Shown here: positions 42,389-52,822 of the stretch, in pieces | How the letters are laid out: every line of letters begins with the position of its first letter | Numbering within the stretch: position 1 is the first letter of the stretch | Source: Hippopus hippopus | Taxonomy: Eukaryota; Mollusca; Bivalvia; Cardiida; Cardiidae | NCBI GenBank assembly: GCA_946811185.2 | Contig: OX328102.1 | Span: 10,117,694 to 10,181,693 of the forward strand | Direction of reading: 5' to 3' | Length of the DNA stretch: 64,000 nucleotides | Translations under genes and position numbers: made by a program | The notes under the pieces: model-generated | Database searches by the model: none | Seen by the model: only the letters and a program-made list of their open reading frames with translations | Told to the model about the DNA's origin: nothing

Positions 42389-42662
42389 GCATTAGCACAA
42401 AAAGTTGTTTCCAACTTACTAAAGATTATTGCGATTATTTCGTTAGATTACGAAATGAATGACAAATACATTTCCAGAGATAAATTCTAAGAACACCCAC
42501 GAGCTTTTGGTCAGCGTAGGTCTAACATCAGAAAACACGCGTTGTTCAGTATGATCTAAGCTATTGCTGCCCACACAAGAGATCGTAAAGGCTTACACAG
42601 GCTTCTTAATTTCCCTCCTTTTTTAACACTTTACCACATGGTCCCGACGTTTAACTATATAT

Positions 42663-43113
42663 ACTCCTCACAAAAAGTCAACCAACAAACTTATTTCTTG
42701 TTTTTTAGTCCTGTGAATATTTGATCAGTTGACTTTAAATGCAAAGAAAAGCACGTTATTTGCAGGTGCAACTAGCTATTACTTTTTACACTGTTTCCTT
42801 TACAAAATAACGTGTTTTTCTTCGCATTTAACCTTTAGGCTGCTAAGCGCGACTCACTGACCTTTTGCGGGCAGTGTAGATCAAGATCAGACTGCACAGA
42901 ACGTGCAGTCTGATCTTTGATCTGCACTGTCCGAGAAGGAGATATCTTTCCCTAATAATACGTTTGAAATAGAAAAATTTGGGTTTATACTACTGGTTTG
43001 AAAGTTTTATTTTACTTATTTAATAGGATAAGAGTTAAAGTCAACTGATCACATCTGTCACAGGACTAAAAAAACAGTAGAACTGATTTTGCTGCTTGAC
43101 TTTTTGTGAAGAA
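42663..43113. mobile_element. K: foldback element nested in A and carrying C
   Basis: Ends ACTCCTCACAAAAAGTCAAC and GCTTGACTTTTTGTGAAGAAT-type, in TATATA on both sides (TA duplication likely). Inner arms pair well: TTTTTTAGTCCTGTGAATAT, ATCAGTTGACTTTAAATGC and ACGTTATTTGC have their complements on the far side of the C insertion. Confidence 0.82.
42832..43034 (-). mobile_element. Family C MITE inserted at TTAA of K
   Basis: CCTTTAGGCTGCTAAGCGCG to AATAGGATAAGAG; TTAA at 42828-42831 and 43035-43038. Removing it restores the K palindrome through GCATTTAAAGTCAACTGATC. Confidence 0.93.
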
Positions 43114-43597
43114 TATATATGGAGAAAAAAAGACTTCAGAAAACACTGTTAGATTACCAGCATTCTCTCCTTTTCCCATAATGATTTTTCTACCCGATCA
43201 AAGCTTGAGTGGAAAAAGGTTAATTCTAAAAAAATGAGAATCGTAAATGCCATAAAAATCACTATGTATGTTATAAAAAAAAAATTTGGATTGAAAATCC
43301 TGTGATGGAACTACTGCCCTCGAAGGAAAAGGAAATGCTTTCTTGTTGTGTAATATTTTCGACGGAAAAAAAGCGTGTTTCAATAAGGTAAAAGGTTTTT
43401 ATTACTTCATTTCGTTGTCACAGCAGCGATAAACATGGTGTTTATTCCAATACAGTTGTCATGATGTCATGATGTCGTTAGTCAAGCCATAAGCTAAATG
43501 AGCGTGATTCATATTTCAAAGTGTTTTTTTTTTTCCATATAATATAAGTACAAGCCCCAGTGCACATCTAATACATCTAAGGTATTATTCACCAATC

Positions 43598-43850
43598 ACC
43601 CTGCTCTGAGAAAAAGGGGCTTAATGCATCTTAGTCACGCGTTATACCGAGCAAGTCATCACACAAACATGGATTTATAAAATCAATTTTGTCTAACGAC
43701 CAACTGAATCATTAAGTAGACTGGTCCTTGGACATGCAGAAAATTTACCAATGGCAAAAAGTTTCGACAAAGGTCGACCTGTCGACAGTTTTGATCTGGG
43801 TCGATACTTTTTGCAGACGCATTAAACCTCCTTTTCACAGAGCATGGCTC
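43598..43850 (-). mobile_element. Family B MITE
   Basis: CCTGCTCTGAGAAAAAGGGG to CACAGAGCATGGCTC. The palindrome is replaced by AAAGGTCGACCTGTCGACAG. Confidence 0.8.
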
Positions 43851-43879
43851 AAACTGTATTCGAATTATCATGTATTTTC

Positions 43880-43985
43880 CAAGTTTCAAAGTAACGCAAT
43901 TTCTGATTGGCTATTTGTTTCTAAAGTTAGAATAAGGCTTACAACTGTTAATTTGAACAGTTTGTGAATACTGTTCCAGGTCTGA
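43880..43985. repeat. Family H partial copy
   Basis: AAAGTAACGCAATTTCTGAT, TGGCTATTTG and an end AACAGTTTGTGAATACTG. Confidence 0.6.
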
Positions 43986-44103
43986 ATTCTACCTATTTCT
44001 CGTTCTTTCTCAGCCAATCATTAGGCTAGTCTTTGTATTGAGAACTGAAATTTGAGTAACTGGCGAAGAAGACGCCAGTGTCTTTGCTCATCAACCGGTT
44101 TAA

Positions 44104-44308
44104 CTCTTAACCTGCCAAATAAGTGAAATAAAATTTTAAAGGCAATACTGAAATCCCAAGTTTTGCTATTTCAAAGGTATTTTTGGATTGGTAAATATCT
44201 CCTTATCGGACATTGAAGATCCAAGATCAGACTGCACGTTCTGTGCAGTCTGATCTTGATCTACACTGTCCGCAAAATGTCTTCGTGTCGCGCTCACTAG
44301 CCTAAGGG
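44104..44308 (+). mobile_element. Family C MITE
   Basis: TTAA at 44100-44103 and 44309-44312; CTCTTAACCTGCCAAATAAG at the left, perfect hairpin 44223-44261, ACTAGCCTAAGGG at the right. Confidence 0.92.
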
Positions 44309-44312
44309 TTAA

Positions 44313-44455
44313 ATGACTTTCCTACTCTTATTCTAGATTTAAAAAGTAACGCAGTTTCTGTTTGGCTAATCCATTCGGTTTAGCCAATCAGGAGTTGCGT
44401 TACTTTGAGGTTTACAAAATTCTTGAGAATTAGACTGAGAATGTCCGAGGATTCA
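44313..44455. mobile_element. Family H foldback element
   Basis: AGTAACGCAGTTTCTGTTTGGC pairs with the GGTTTAGCCAATCAGGAGTT arm. Outer TCTTATTCTAGA pairs with TTGAGAATTAGACTGAGA. It abuts the preceding C copy. Confidence 0.75.
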
Positions 44456-44465
44456 AAGTAGTCAA

Positions 44466-44663
44466 TACGACACAATTCATCCTTCTGTCACCGCCGATCT
44501 TGTTTGGAAGATGTGCGATGTAGCAGGTGGCTTGAGAATAATATTTTGCAAAGCATTGTTAAATAAAAAATCCAGGGAAGCATGGATAGGTGCACTGGCG
44601 ACCGCGATATGACTGTTCCGTTCAATAAAGTTGATAACGGCGTTAAACACTATACAAATCAAC
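44466..44663 (+). mobile_element. SINE E, 5' truncated
   Basis: Body from AATTCATCCTTCTGTCACCG, GCATGGATAGGTGCACTGGC, to ACGGCGTTAAACACTATACA. The tRNA-like head is missing. Confidence 0.8.
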
Positions 44664-45077
44664 TTACAAAGTGGTATACTGTAAATATGTTGCAAAAGGC
44701 AATGAGTTCGTCTGCAAAGCAGCAAAAAGACTAATTAATAAATAGATGCCAAAATCGATAACCATTCGAGATGGAATATTCTAAATACCGCGACGGAAAA
44801 AAAAAACAAAACATGATGGTTGTTGATGAAATTACTTTTCCCGCAGCGTCTCCTCGGAAACTTCTGATAGATTTTCCTTTCTACGAGTGCAACTGATATT
44901 TTTACATTGTATAAAGAGAAACTGATAACTTTTGAATACTTCATCAAACAAATGATGTTACGAAACTCTGAACCGCAAGATTCAAGACGTCTCCTGTTCT
45001 CATGACCGCGAGGAAGATTGTTTAATCCACTAACACTTAAAAATCTTTTATCTCAAGAGCTTGACCAAACATTACAA

Positions 45078-45155
45078 GCAGACGGTATAGATCCAAGACC
45101 AGACTGCAAGTTTTGTGCAGTCTGATCTTTATCTATGCCACCTGCAAGAGTCTCT
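45078..45155. repeat. Family C-type hairpin, variant flanks
   Basis: CGGTATAGATCCAAGACCAG to CAGTCTGATCTTTATCTATG and CCACCTGCAAGAG. Confidence 0.6.
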
Positions 45156-46475
45156 GTTTTCGGCTTAAGAGCTGAACAGGTAAAACAAATTTACAGAAAA
45201 ATGCTTACTCTTTTCATCAGACAGTTAGGAATGCATTTCACTGCCAGAGGCCCGGATGTAAACAGTGCCGTATCAGACATTTATTGAGTATATTAACAGA
45301 ATGTATTGCGTTGATTACGATGCCTCTATTTGTAACTTCAGCTGTTACTCCGTTCTTTTAAAATCGTCCGTTTCTTGGCTCGTTCATGCACGCATTAATG
45401 ACCCACCCACCAACGCACGCACACACGCACGCACGCACTTACGTACAGAGAAGAGGAGCGTGGATTGAACATGTCATCAATTATTGAATTGTACGGAAAA
45501 CAAGAGACACGAGACAAAGTAGGAAACCTTTAGTATCAAATTTTATTTGATGCTTACGTGACAAGTCTGTAAATAAAATTTTCGAATAAGTTCTCATTTC
45601 AAAAATTTGTGTACGATCAAAAAGTGGTAACATTTTACTGGCCCACCCTGGTAGTCCCCAATAATTCATTGACTGTTTTACAGTTTGATATCTATGTTTT
45701 AAGCTGAAAATGTTTTTTTTTTATACTTATGTGAATAGTGCAAATATAGGTAAGCTGGCATAATCACACACTGTTTATTCACTCCATCTCCTTTTGACGG
45801 TGTTTAAACTTGTACTTCTATTCATAATCGTATGTATATTTCTGGTGCTGTATATGTATCAATGCTACTATATTCACGTGATACATTCAAACACTTGTAC
45901 AAACTGCACTAAACAAAACTTCTAAACGGCCACTTTTAAGCTGGAATTCCCCGTAGACCTTTTCTGGCATCCGCTGTCCAGAAAAGGGACAATTCATTTG
46001 GTTGAATATTTTGGAGAATAATTGGCCAGTGTAAAAGTATACGTCAGCCTAAGTCTGAAATAATTTTCTGACTCGTTCTTTTGAAAGGAACTTATTCAAG
46101 ATTCATTCACTCGACATTGAAAATTGAAAAAAAAAAATTTTTTTTTTTGAAAAGTTCATGCTCTTTCTCTCCGTTTATTTTTATTTTTGCAGCAAAAACA
46201 ATTCATGTTTTTTCTTATTGCTGAAAAAAATTCATGAATTTATGCTTTTTTTTAAATCTATTTTGCCTGATAGACACCACGCATTCACAAACCATGTGTT
46301 TTCCCTTTTTTGAAAAAGAGATGCCTTCTGTTGGCAAAATCGAGAATCTTTTCATATCAATAACATGGCTAACGTCAAGACATATATTTCATTTTTTTTT
46401 TTTTTTATTTACATATCTATTACATGATCAAATTTATAAGAGAGACAAAAGTGGCCGGTTAGAAGATTTGCTGAG
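45156..46475. other. No gene; small CACG run
   Basis: (CACG)n-like DNA at 45400-45440 and A/T runs near 46120-46150. Otherwise unassigned. Confidence 0.5.
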
Positions 46476-47592
46476 TGTATGTACAGACTGTGTGTACGGA
46501 CTGTATGTAAGGACTGTATGTACGAACTGTACATTAGGACTGTATGTAAAGACTTTATGTTAGGACTGTTTGTAAGGGCTAAAATGTAGGAACTGTCTGT
46601 ATGGACTGTATTTAAGGACTGTATGTACGGACTGTATATACGGACTGTACGTACAGACTGTATGTAAGAATTGTATGTAAGGACTGTATGTAAGAACTGT
46701 ATGTTAGAACTGTTTGAAAGGACTGTATGTACCGGCTATATGTTAGGACTGTGTGTACGGACTGTATGTTAAGACTGCGTGTACGGACTGTATAAACGGG
46801 CCGTTTGTAAGGACTGGGTGTTGGGACTGTAGGTAAAGACTGTATGATGGGACTGTGTCTACGGACTGTGTGTACAGACTGTAAATATGAATGTATCCTA
46901 GGACAATACTGTAAGTACAGATTATGTGTATGTACAGGCTATATGTTAGGACTGTGTGTACAGACTGTATGTTGGGACTGTATGGACAGACTGTGTGTAC
47001 GGACTGTTTGTAAGGACTGGATGTTAGGACTTCATATAAAGACTGTATGTTGGGACAGTGTGTACGGACTGTATGTACAGACTGTAAGTAAGGACTGTAT
47101 GTAAGGACTGTATGTACAAGCTTCGTGTACAGACCGTATGTGAGGTCTGTATGTAAGGAATGTATATATGTAATTTATATACAAACTGTGTGTAAGGACT
47201 GTATGTACGGACTGTATGTAAGGACAGTATGTACGGATTTTATGTACTGACTGTGTGTACGGACTGTATGCACGGAGTGTTTGTAAGGACTGGATGTTAG
47301 GACTGCTTGTAAGGACTGAATGTTAGGAATGTATGTAAGGACAGTATGTACGGATTGTATGTACCGACTGTGTGTACGGACTGTATGCACGGAGTGTTTG
47401 TAAGGACTTGATGTTAGGACTGCTTGTAAGGACTGAATGTTAGGAATGTATGTAAGGACTGTATGTTAGAACTGTGTGTACAGACCTGTATGTTAGAACT
47501 GTATGCACGGACTACATGTACAATCTGTGAGTACGGGCTGAATGTAGGGACTGTTTAATAGGATTGTATGTAAGGACTGTATGTTAGGACGG
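46476..47592. repeat. 13-bp minisatellite, about 85 units
   Basis: Variants of GGACTGTATGTAA repeat for 1.1 kb. Two blocks of 117 bases (nine units; 47221-47337 and 47338-47454) are nearly identical, so there is a higher-order repeat. Since 13 is not a multiple of three, the frame rotates and the Cys/Tyr/Val-rich ORFs are by-products. Confidence 0.96.
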
Positions 47593-47872
47593 TAGGATGA
47601 TTGACTGATGGATTGACTGACAGATGGATAGGTGGATAGATTGACGAAAGGATGTATGATGAATTCACTGAAGGACGTTTGTTAATTCATACTTATGCTC
47701 GTATATGTGTTTGACTGTGTGTAGAATTTACTCTATAGTTACACGAACAATGCATGCACTGTACCAGTGAGGTTACACTATGGCGATAGGTGTTCAAATC
47801 ATACCTATTGCCTTTATTCTTGGACGTTCGAAAATATTTTTCTCTTTTCTGTATCGGGACTTAAACTAAAAA

Positions 47873-48035
47873 TAAAAATTTAGACACATCTGTATTGAAA
47901 GCATTTACAAACGATAATTTAAACGTGGATCAAATGCTAACATTTGTCTTAAGAAGGGTAAAAAACATTTCGGCTAAATGAGATAATACTTGCTACTAGC
48001 ATTTTCTCCTTTTCCCCAAATGTTTTTAAAGCCAG
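47873..48035 (-). mobile_element. Family A partial copy
   Basis: AAATTTAGACACATCTGTAT and GAAAGCATTTACAAACGATA, then a weak palindrome. Right end missing. Confidence 0.6.
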
Positions 48036-48784
48036 CCATATCGGAGAGAACAATTTTCAGTATCACTTGATTGAACAGATCCTTTTCTTGAACGACATGT
48101 GTTTTTTAAGGTATCAATTTTAAAAAAGAGTAAAAGGATGAAAATTACCAAAAAAGTACTTTCATCACTTTGATTTTTTACAGAAAAATAATTGTCTAGT
48201 CTAATTTGCTGAAAACCACCATTATATAATAACATGAGTGACTTCGATCATCTCATAGATTACTCGAGTGGTTTGTTAATTTGACGTTTTAATTTGATTT
48301 ATGGAACAATAACACAATTTAGTTTCCATCAAACTCTCTTTATCTCGGAGCGTCGCTGACGTTTGAAATTTGGTCTATTTATGTTTTGATGTATTGATCG
48401 GAATAAAAGCAAGATCTTACGGAAAATTCTTCGTTTCAAGTTTTGGGTTTCTATTTCGTAAATAATGTAATGACTTCTTTAACTTTATCATTATTTCCTT
48501 CACCCATTTACATTATGCTACTTATTTAAAATCTACCAAAGGCTTATATACTGAACCAAAAAAGAAACTTCCCCTGTGTTTATGTGCAAATGCAATGTTA
48601 TTAAAAAAAATCAAAATGTCAGATGACCTACATATATTCGGGCGAACGATTATGTGTCCGATAAAACATCTTTTTCTCGTCTCTATAGTTTGCCGCTACA
48701 AGGGCAAAAAATACCGCGATATAGCCGCCTTTGCCTTGATGTTTTATTATTATGATTAAGCATAAATTCATGTTCACTATACTC
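48036..48784. other. No feature seen
   Basis: About 750 bases without a recognised element. Confidence 0.5.
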
Positions 48785-48984
48785 GAACCACGCTCTTTGA
48801 AAAGGGGTTTTAATGCATCTGCAAAAAAAAAAAAAAATTCTACAAGTCCAAGGACCAGTTTACCTCATGATTCAGTCAGTTGTAAGACAAAATGGATTTT
48901 ATGCTTTATGGACTATGTAACGACTTGTATGTTTTCATGCATCACGGAGATGCATTTAGCCCCCTTTTGCCAGAGCATGGCACA
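48785..48984 (+). mobile_element. Family B MITE with palindrome replaced by A run
   Basis: GAACCACGCTCTTTGAAAAG to GCCAGAGCATGGCAC; where the GC-rich palindrome should be there is only a run of 15 A. Confidence 0.82.
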
Positions 48985-49024
48985 CTTGTTTTACAAGGAT
49001 TCTTGCATAACTGTTTGCTGTATT

Positions 49025-49251
49025 TTAACCCTTTACCAAACAATCCCTGTTTTAACGACCCTGGGAAAGAAGCCTTTTGAAAACATTGTGGGAAAAGGAG
49101 AAAATGCTGGTACCAGCATTTTCTCCTTTTCCCACAATGTTTTCCACTCTTTCAGAGACAAATTTTGTTGTATGACCCAAATTTTATTTGTCGTCTGCAA
49201 ATGCTTTCAGTTTGGACAAGCCCAGAATTTTGCCGTTTGGTAAAGAGTTAA
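49025..49251 (+). mobile_element. Family A MITE, near consensus
   Basis: TTAA both sides; CCCTTTACCAAACAATCCCT and GTTTGGTAAAGAG. The palindrome lacks the single central base, making it exactly symmetrical (GCTGGTACCAGC). Confidence 0.93.
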
Positions 49252-49265
49252 ACAGGAGGTAAACA

Positions 49266-49489
49266 GTTTACTCTTTTCCAGACGACAAAATTCTAGATTC
49301 ATCCATTTTGAAAGGTTTTGCAGACGAAAAATTAAACGTGAATCAAATGATGAGTTTGTAAGAGTAGAAAACATTGTGGGAAAAGGAGAAAATGCTGATT
49401 ACCGGCATCTCCTTCTTTTCCAACATTGTATTCCAAAGACCTCCTCTTCAGGGCCGTCAAAACATGGGACAGTTTAGTAAAGGTTTTAA
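49266..49489 (-). mobile_element. Family A MITE
   Basis: TTTACTCTTTTCCAGACGAC at the left, palindrome with right arm decayed, end AGTTTAGTAAAGG before TTAA 49486-49489, shared with the next copy. Confidence 0.85.
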
Positions 49490-49698
49490 CTTTTCACCAA
49501 AGGACTAAAATGTAGATTTGTATAAATTGAAAACGTTTGCAGATGACAATATAGATGTGACTCAAATGAAGGAACTTGTCCTTTATAGGGTAGAAAATAT
49601 TGTGGGAAAAGGAGAAAATGTTCCTTTTCCCACAGTGTTTTTCCAACAACCCTCTTCTAGGACGTCGCAACACGTGGCCGTTTGGTAAAGGGGTTTAA
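49486..49698 (-). mobile_element. Family A MITE with short palindrome
   Basis: Shares TTAA 49486-49489. GTGGGAAAAGGAGAAAATGT passes directly to TCCTTTTCCCACAGTG, removing the hairpin tip. Confidence 0.85.
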
Positions 49699-49834
49699 TG
49701 CAACATGATCAAATTGAAACAACAAGGCATGCAAAGAATAAATAGCCCCCTGTGACCACTGAAAATATGATATGAAATAAATATCAGCTATTCACTCCAT
49801 ATTCTGTTAACCGTTCACCGCACAATTCTGCGTT

Positions 49835-50081
49835 TTAACCCTTCACCACACAATTGTGATTTTGAACGACCCTGACAGAGAAGGCACTTGAAAACATTGT
49901 GGGAAAAGGATAAAATGCTGGTAACCAGCATTTTCTCCTTTTCCCACAATGTCTTCTACCCATCAAAGACAAATTCCACCATTTTAGCAAGATTTATTTA
50001 TTTATTTTTTTTTTTTTTTTTTTATCAGCATTTCTTTCAATTTGGACCAGTCTTAAGTTTGGTTGTACAGTAAAGAGTTAA
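49835..50081 (+). mobile_element. Family A MITE inserted at the internal TTAA of a family A copy
   Basis: TTAA at 49835-49838 and 50078-50081; CCCTTCACCACACAATTGTG at the left. The target is the TTAA inside GTTTTAACGACCC of the older copy. Palindrome 49889-49953 almost perfect; T run expanded at 50006. Confidence 0.88.
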
Positions 50082-50111
50082 CAAGACTGAAGACGATAGC
50101 TTGTTTACTTG

Positions 50112-50403
50112 TTTGTCTGGCGTTTAACGCCGTTTTCAGCATTATTTAAATTATATTGCGGGGGCTGGTGTACCTATCCATGCCTTCCTGGATTTTCTTT
50201 AAACATCACTTGGCACAATATTCTTATGGCTGTATTTCCATATAACCATCGTCGAAACAATGATCAGCGGTGAGAGAGAAATGAAACCCATCGCAATGAC
50301 TATGATCAGTCCTAGGAAAGGAACTGGCTGAGCTGCGGATTCGAAGTAGCAAACACGTGATCTCAAGTCCTGTACGCTACATACTGCACTACATGGGCCC
50401 GGC
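50112..50403 (-). mobile_element. SINE E inside the older family A copy
   Basis: GGCGTTTAACGCCGTTTTCA to CTGCACTACATGGGCCCGGC on the plus strand. Head region diverged. Confidence 0.82.
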
Positions 50404-50581
50404 AAGCCTAAAGAAGATTCCTTAAAAAAACATTATAGTATTTAACTAGCTTTCTTGTCCTTTTCCCACCATGTTTTCCATCCTGTCTTAGACAAATCTG
50501 ATCATTTAAGCAGCATTTAATTTGTTATCCGCAAATACTTCCAATGTGGACAAGTCCAAAATTTTGTAATCTGGTATAGGG

Positions 50582-50810
50582 TTAACGCTTTAACAAATGA
50601 TAAATTTTGGACGCTTCCAAACTGGTAGGATTTGCAGACGAAACATTTCAGATTTCAGAACATGAGCTGAAGTTCTCTGACAACAGAGAAACTTTGTGGA
50701 AACAGGAGAAATTACTTGGTACAAACAAAATATCCTTTTCCCACAATGTTTTCAAAAGCTTTAGTCCTCAGGGTCGTTAAACACGCGGGATTGTTAAGTA
50801 TAGGGGTTAA
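50582..50810 (-). mobile_element. Family A MITE, shares TTAA on both sides
   Basis: TTAACGCTTTAACAAATGAT to GTTAAGTATAGGGG. TTAA 50582-50585 is shared with the A copy before and 50807-50810 with the C copy after. Confidence 0.82.
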
Positions 50811-51014
50811 ACCTTATCCTGCTATATAACTTAAGCCGATAGTAAAAACCCAAATTTTGCTATTTCAGTCTTTTTTTTTTTTGTCTTTTTTTGAAGGAAA
50901 ATATGTCTTTATCGGACAGTGTAGATCAGAGATCTGACTGCACGTTCTGTGCAGTCTGATCTTGATCTACACTGTCTGCAAAAAGGTCAGTGAGTCGCAC
51001 TAGCAGCTTAAGGG
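50811..51014 (+). mobile_element. Family C MITE, shares TTAA with a family A copy
   Basis: ACCTTATCCTGCTATATAAC to AGCAGCTTAAGGG and TTAA 51015-51018. Hairpin near 50927-50967 has one mismatch. Confidence 0.9.
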
Positions 51015-51018
51015 TTAA

Positions 51019-51587
51019 AATTTAGGCAAAAATCCTTAAAAGAGAAGTAAGAAATACTGCGGCAAACACTTGTAGAATACATCGTGACATTTGGAGAAAA
51101 ATGTTCAAACTAAGTAATTCCCCTTTTTATGTCACAGTTTTTTCCTTCTTTTTACTCTAGTACATACCAAATTTTAACATTTGTATGTTTCACCTTTGCT
51201 GAGAAATTTTATTATGATTTCTACCAGTTCTGAATTCGGTGAGTAACAAATCAGGGGTTAACAGATTCCCATAGAAGCTGTTTTTAGATCAACCACCTGC
51301 TTGGGCAGTAAAAAAAAGAAATATTGGAAGAAAAGGAAAATGTTTTTTGTTTAATGACTAGAGAAAAATATCATATAGAGAGGGAGAATTGGAGTGATAT
51401 TGGTCAGAACAAAAAATTGCCCCACCCACTCCGATGTTTTCAAAAGCTCACTAAACTTCAAAAAAAGGAAGAGGTCGTATCTGTTCGGGACTTGGTCCAC
51501 TCTTTCACTACCAAACTAATAATGTCGTCCTATTATGATGTCTGAATATACATATCTACTACAAATGAAGAAACTTTATAATAAAAA
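51019..51587. other. No feature seen
   Basis: No recognised repeat; the 73-codon ORF here is not convincing. Confidence 0.5.
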
Positions 51588-51662
51588 AGCGGACAGTGTA
51601 GATCAAGATCAGACGGCACATTCTGTGCCGTCTGATCTTGATCTACACCGCCCGCAAAAGCT
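51588..51662. repeat. Family C hairpin with paired substitutions
   Basis: Perfect 24-base arms (51597-51620 and 51624-51647). Instead of GACTGCAC/GTGCAGTC it has GACGGCAC/GTGCCGTC, so both arms changed together. Ends of the element are missing. Confidence 0.85.
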
Positions 51663-51830
51663 CTATTATCCTATCAGGCAGAGAAAAGGGGATGAAGAAA
51701 ACAAAATGAACGTGTATTGTATGATTTTTATTGCCTTTTATTATAGGACTGGTTTTTGTGTGAATAAAAATTGTACCCAGGAGCCTGCAATAAAAGCAAA
51801 GCAAACACTCGCCACACATGCTTAGATCTG

Positions 51831-51895
51831 TTTGATTTCAAAGTACCCATGTTTTCGTTTGATATTTTGAGCGAATCTAAACTCCAGTAAAAACA

Positions 51896-51897
<2 letters not shown>
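51831..51897 (+). repeat. 67-bp dispersed repeat, copy 1
   Basis: GATTTCAAAGTACCCATGTT, GAGCGAATCTAAACTCCAGT and AAAACAATGTG; runs into (TG)n. Second copy at 52637. Confidence 0.75.

Positions 51898-51962
<65 letters not shown>
51897..51962. repeat. TG microsatellite
   Basis: Pure (TG)n of about 32 units. Confidence 0.97.
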
Positions 51963-51963
<1 letters not shown>

Positions 51964-51972
51964 CTTTTTTCG

Positions 51973-52543
51973 TCAACTCTTTACCAAACGACAAAATTCG
52001 GGTTGATTGATTGATTGATTGACGGATTGATTGATTAATTGGTTGATTGAATGGTGTTTAACGCCGTTTTCAACATTATTTCAGTTATTTCGCGGCGGCC
52101 TGTGCACCTATCCTTGCTTTCCTGGAGTATCTTTTACCAGTGCTCTGGACAATATTCTTTCTAAGACTGCTTTCCCACAAAACCATCATCGAAACAATGG
52201 TCAGCGGTGATAGAGGAATGAATCCTGTTGCAGTGACTATCATCAATCCCCAGAAAGAAATTGGTTGAGCCTGGAATCGAACCAGCGACACCTGTTCTTG
52301 AGTCCTGCAAGCTACCGACTGAACTACGGGGGCTCGGCTGACAAAATTTAGGACTTGTTCAAATTGAAAGCACTTGCAGACGTCAATACAATTGCAGCTA
52401 AAGTGATGGAATTTGCATTTCAAAATGGAGAAAATATTGTGGGAAAAGGAGAAAATGCTGGTTACCAGCATTTTCTAATTTTCCCACATTATTTTCAAAA
52501 GGCAGTTTTCTTTGAAACTTTAGATTGTGTAGTAAAGGGTTAA
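51973..52543 (-). mobile_element. Family A MITE split by a SINE E
   Basis: Left end TCAACTCTTTACCAAACGAC at 51973; continues at 52340 as GACAAAATTTAGGACTTGTT; palindrome near 52430-52495; TTAA at 52540-52543. Confidence 0.9.
51999..52339 (-). mobile_element. SINE E with 9-bp duplication, inside family A
   Basis: Target GACAAAATT at 51990-51998 and 52340-52348. Plus-strand order: (GATT)n tail, GGTGTTTAACGCCGTTTTCA, body, head CTGAACTACGGGGGCTCGG. Confidence 0.93.
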
Positions 52544-52636
52544 ATGTTATCCCATAGAATGATAAACACAGCTTTACCTCGGTATAACTTGGAATGCTTG
52601 TAAATCTAAGATCAGACTTTAAAAAACATGGACGCA

Positions 52637-52703
52637 TGATTTCAAAGTACCCATGTATTTGTTTGATTTTACGAGCGAATCTAACCTTCGGTAAAACAAT
52701 GTG
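52637..52703 (+). repeat. 67-bp dispersed repeat, copy 2
   Basis: ATGATTTCAAAGTACCCATG, TACGAGCGAATCTAACCTTC, GGTAAAACAATGTG; runs directly into a family B left end. Confidence 0.75.
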
Positions 52704-52822
52704 AGCCTTGGTCTGTGAAAAGGGGGCTCCATGCATCTGCAAAAAGTATCGACATGATCCGTATTACAAGACGACTTGCTACGTCTATTGACGATAATGC
52801 TATACAAAGACGCATTAAATAG
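52704..52822 (+). mobile_element. Family B MITE with large internal deletion
   Basis: GAGCCTTGGTCTGTGAAAAG and GCATCTGCAAAAAGTATCGA at the left; only GACTTGCTACG and AAGACGCATTAAA remain of the right. Confidence 0.6.

Larger units (their letters stand above)
42623..43223 (+). mobile_element. Family A MITE, outermost of a triple nest
   Basis: Left piece 42623-42660 (TTAACACTTTACCACATGGT) and right piece 43114-43223 (AGACTTCAGAAAACACTG, CATTCTCTCCTTTTCCCATA, then TTAA). Part of the palindrome is deleted. Confidence 0.8.
49807..50585 (+). mobile_element. Family A MITE interrupted by another A and by SINE E
   Basis: Left piece TTAACCGTTCACCGCACAAT to GCGTTTTAA; middle piece AACAAGACTGAAGACGATAG at 50082; last piece from 50405 (AAGAAGATTCCTTAAAAAAA) to TTAA 50582-50585. 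The pieces are in consensus order. Confidence 0.78.

Noticed and set aside
46234..47390. Cys/Tyr/Val-rich frames
   Set aside because: Translation of the 13-bp minisatellite.
48752..49243. 163-codon frame
   Set aside because: Runs through a B copy and an A copy; no protein family recognised.
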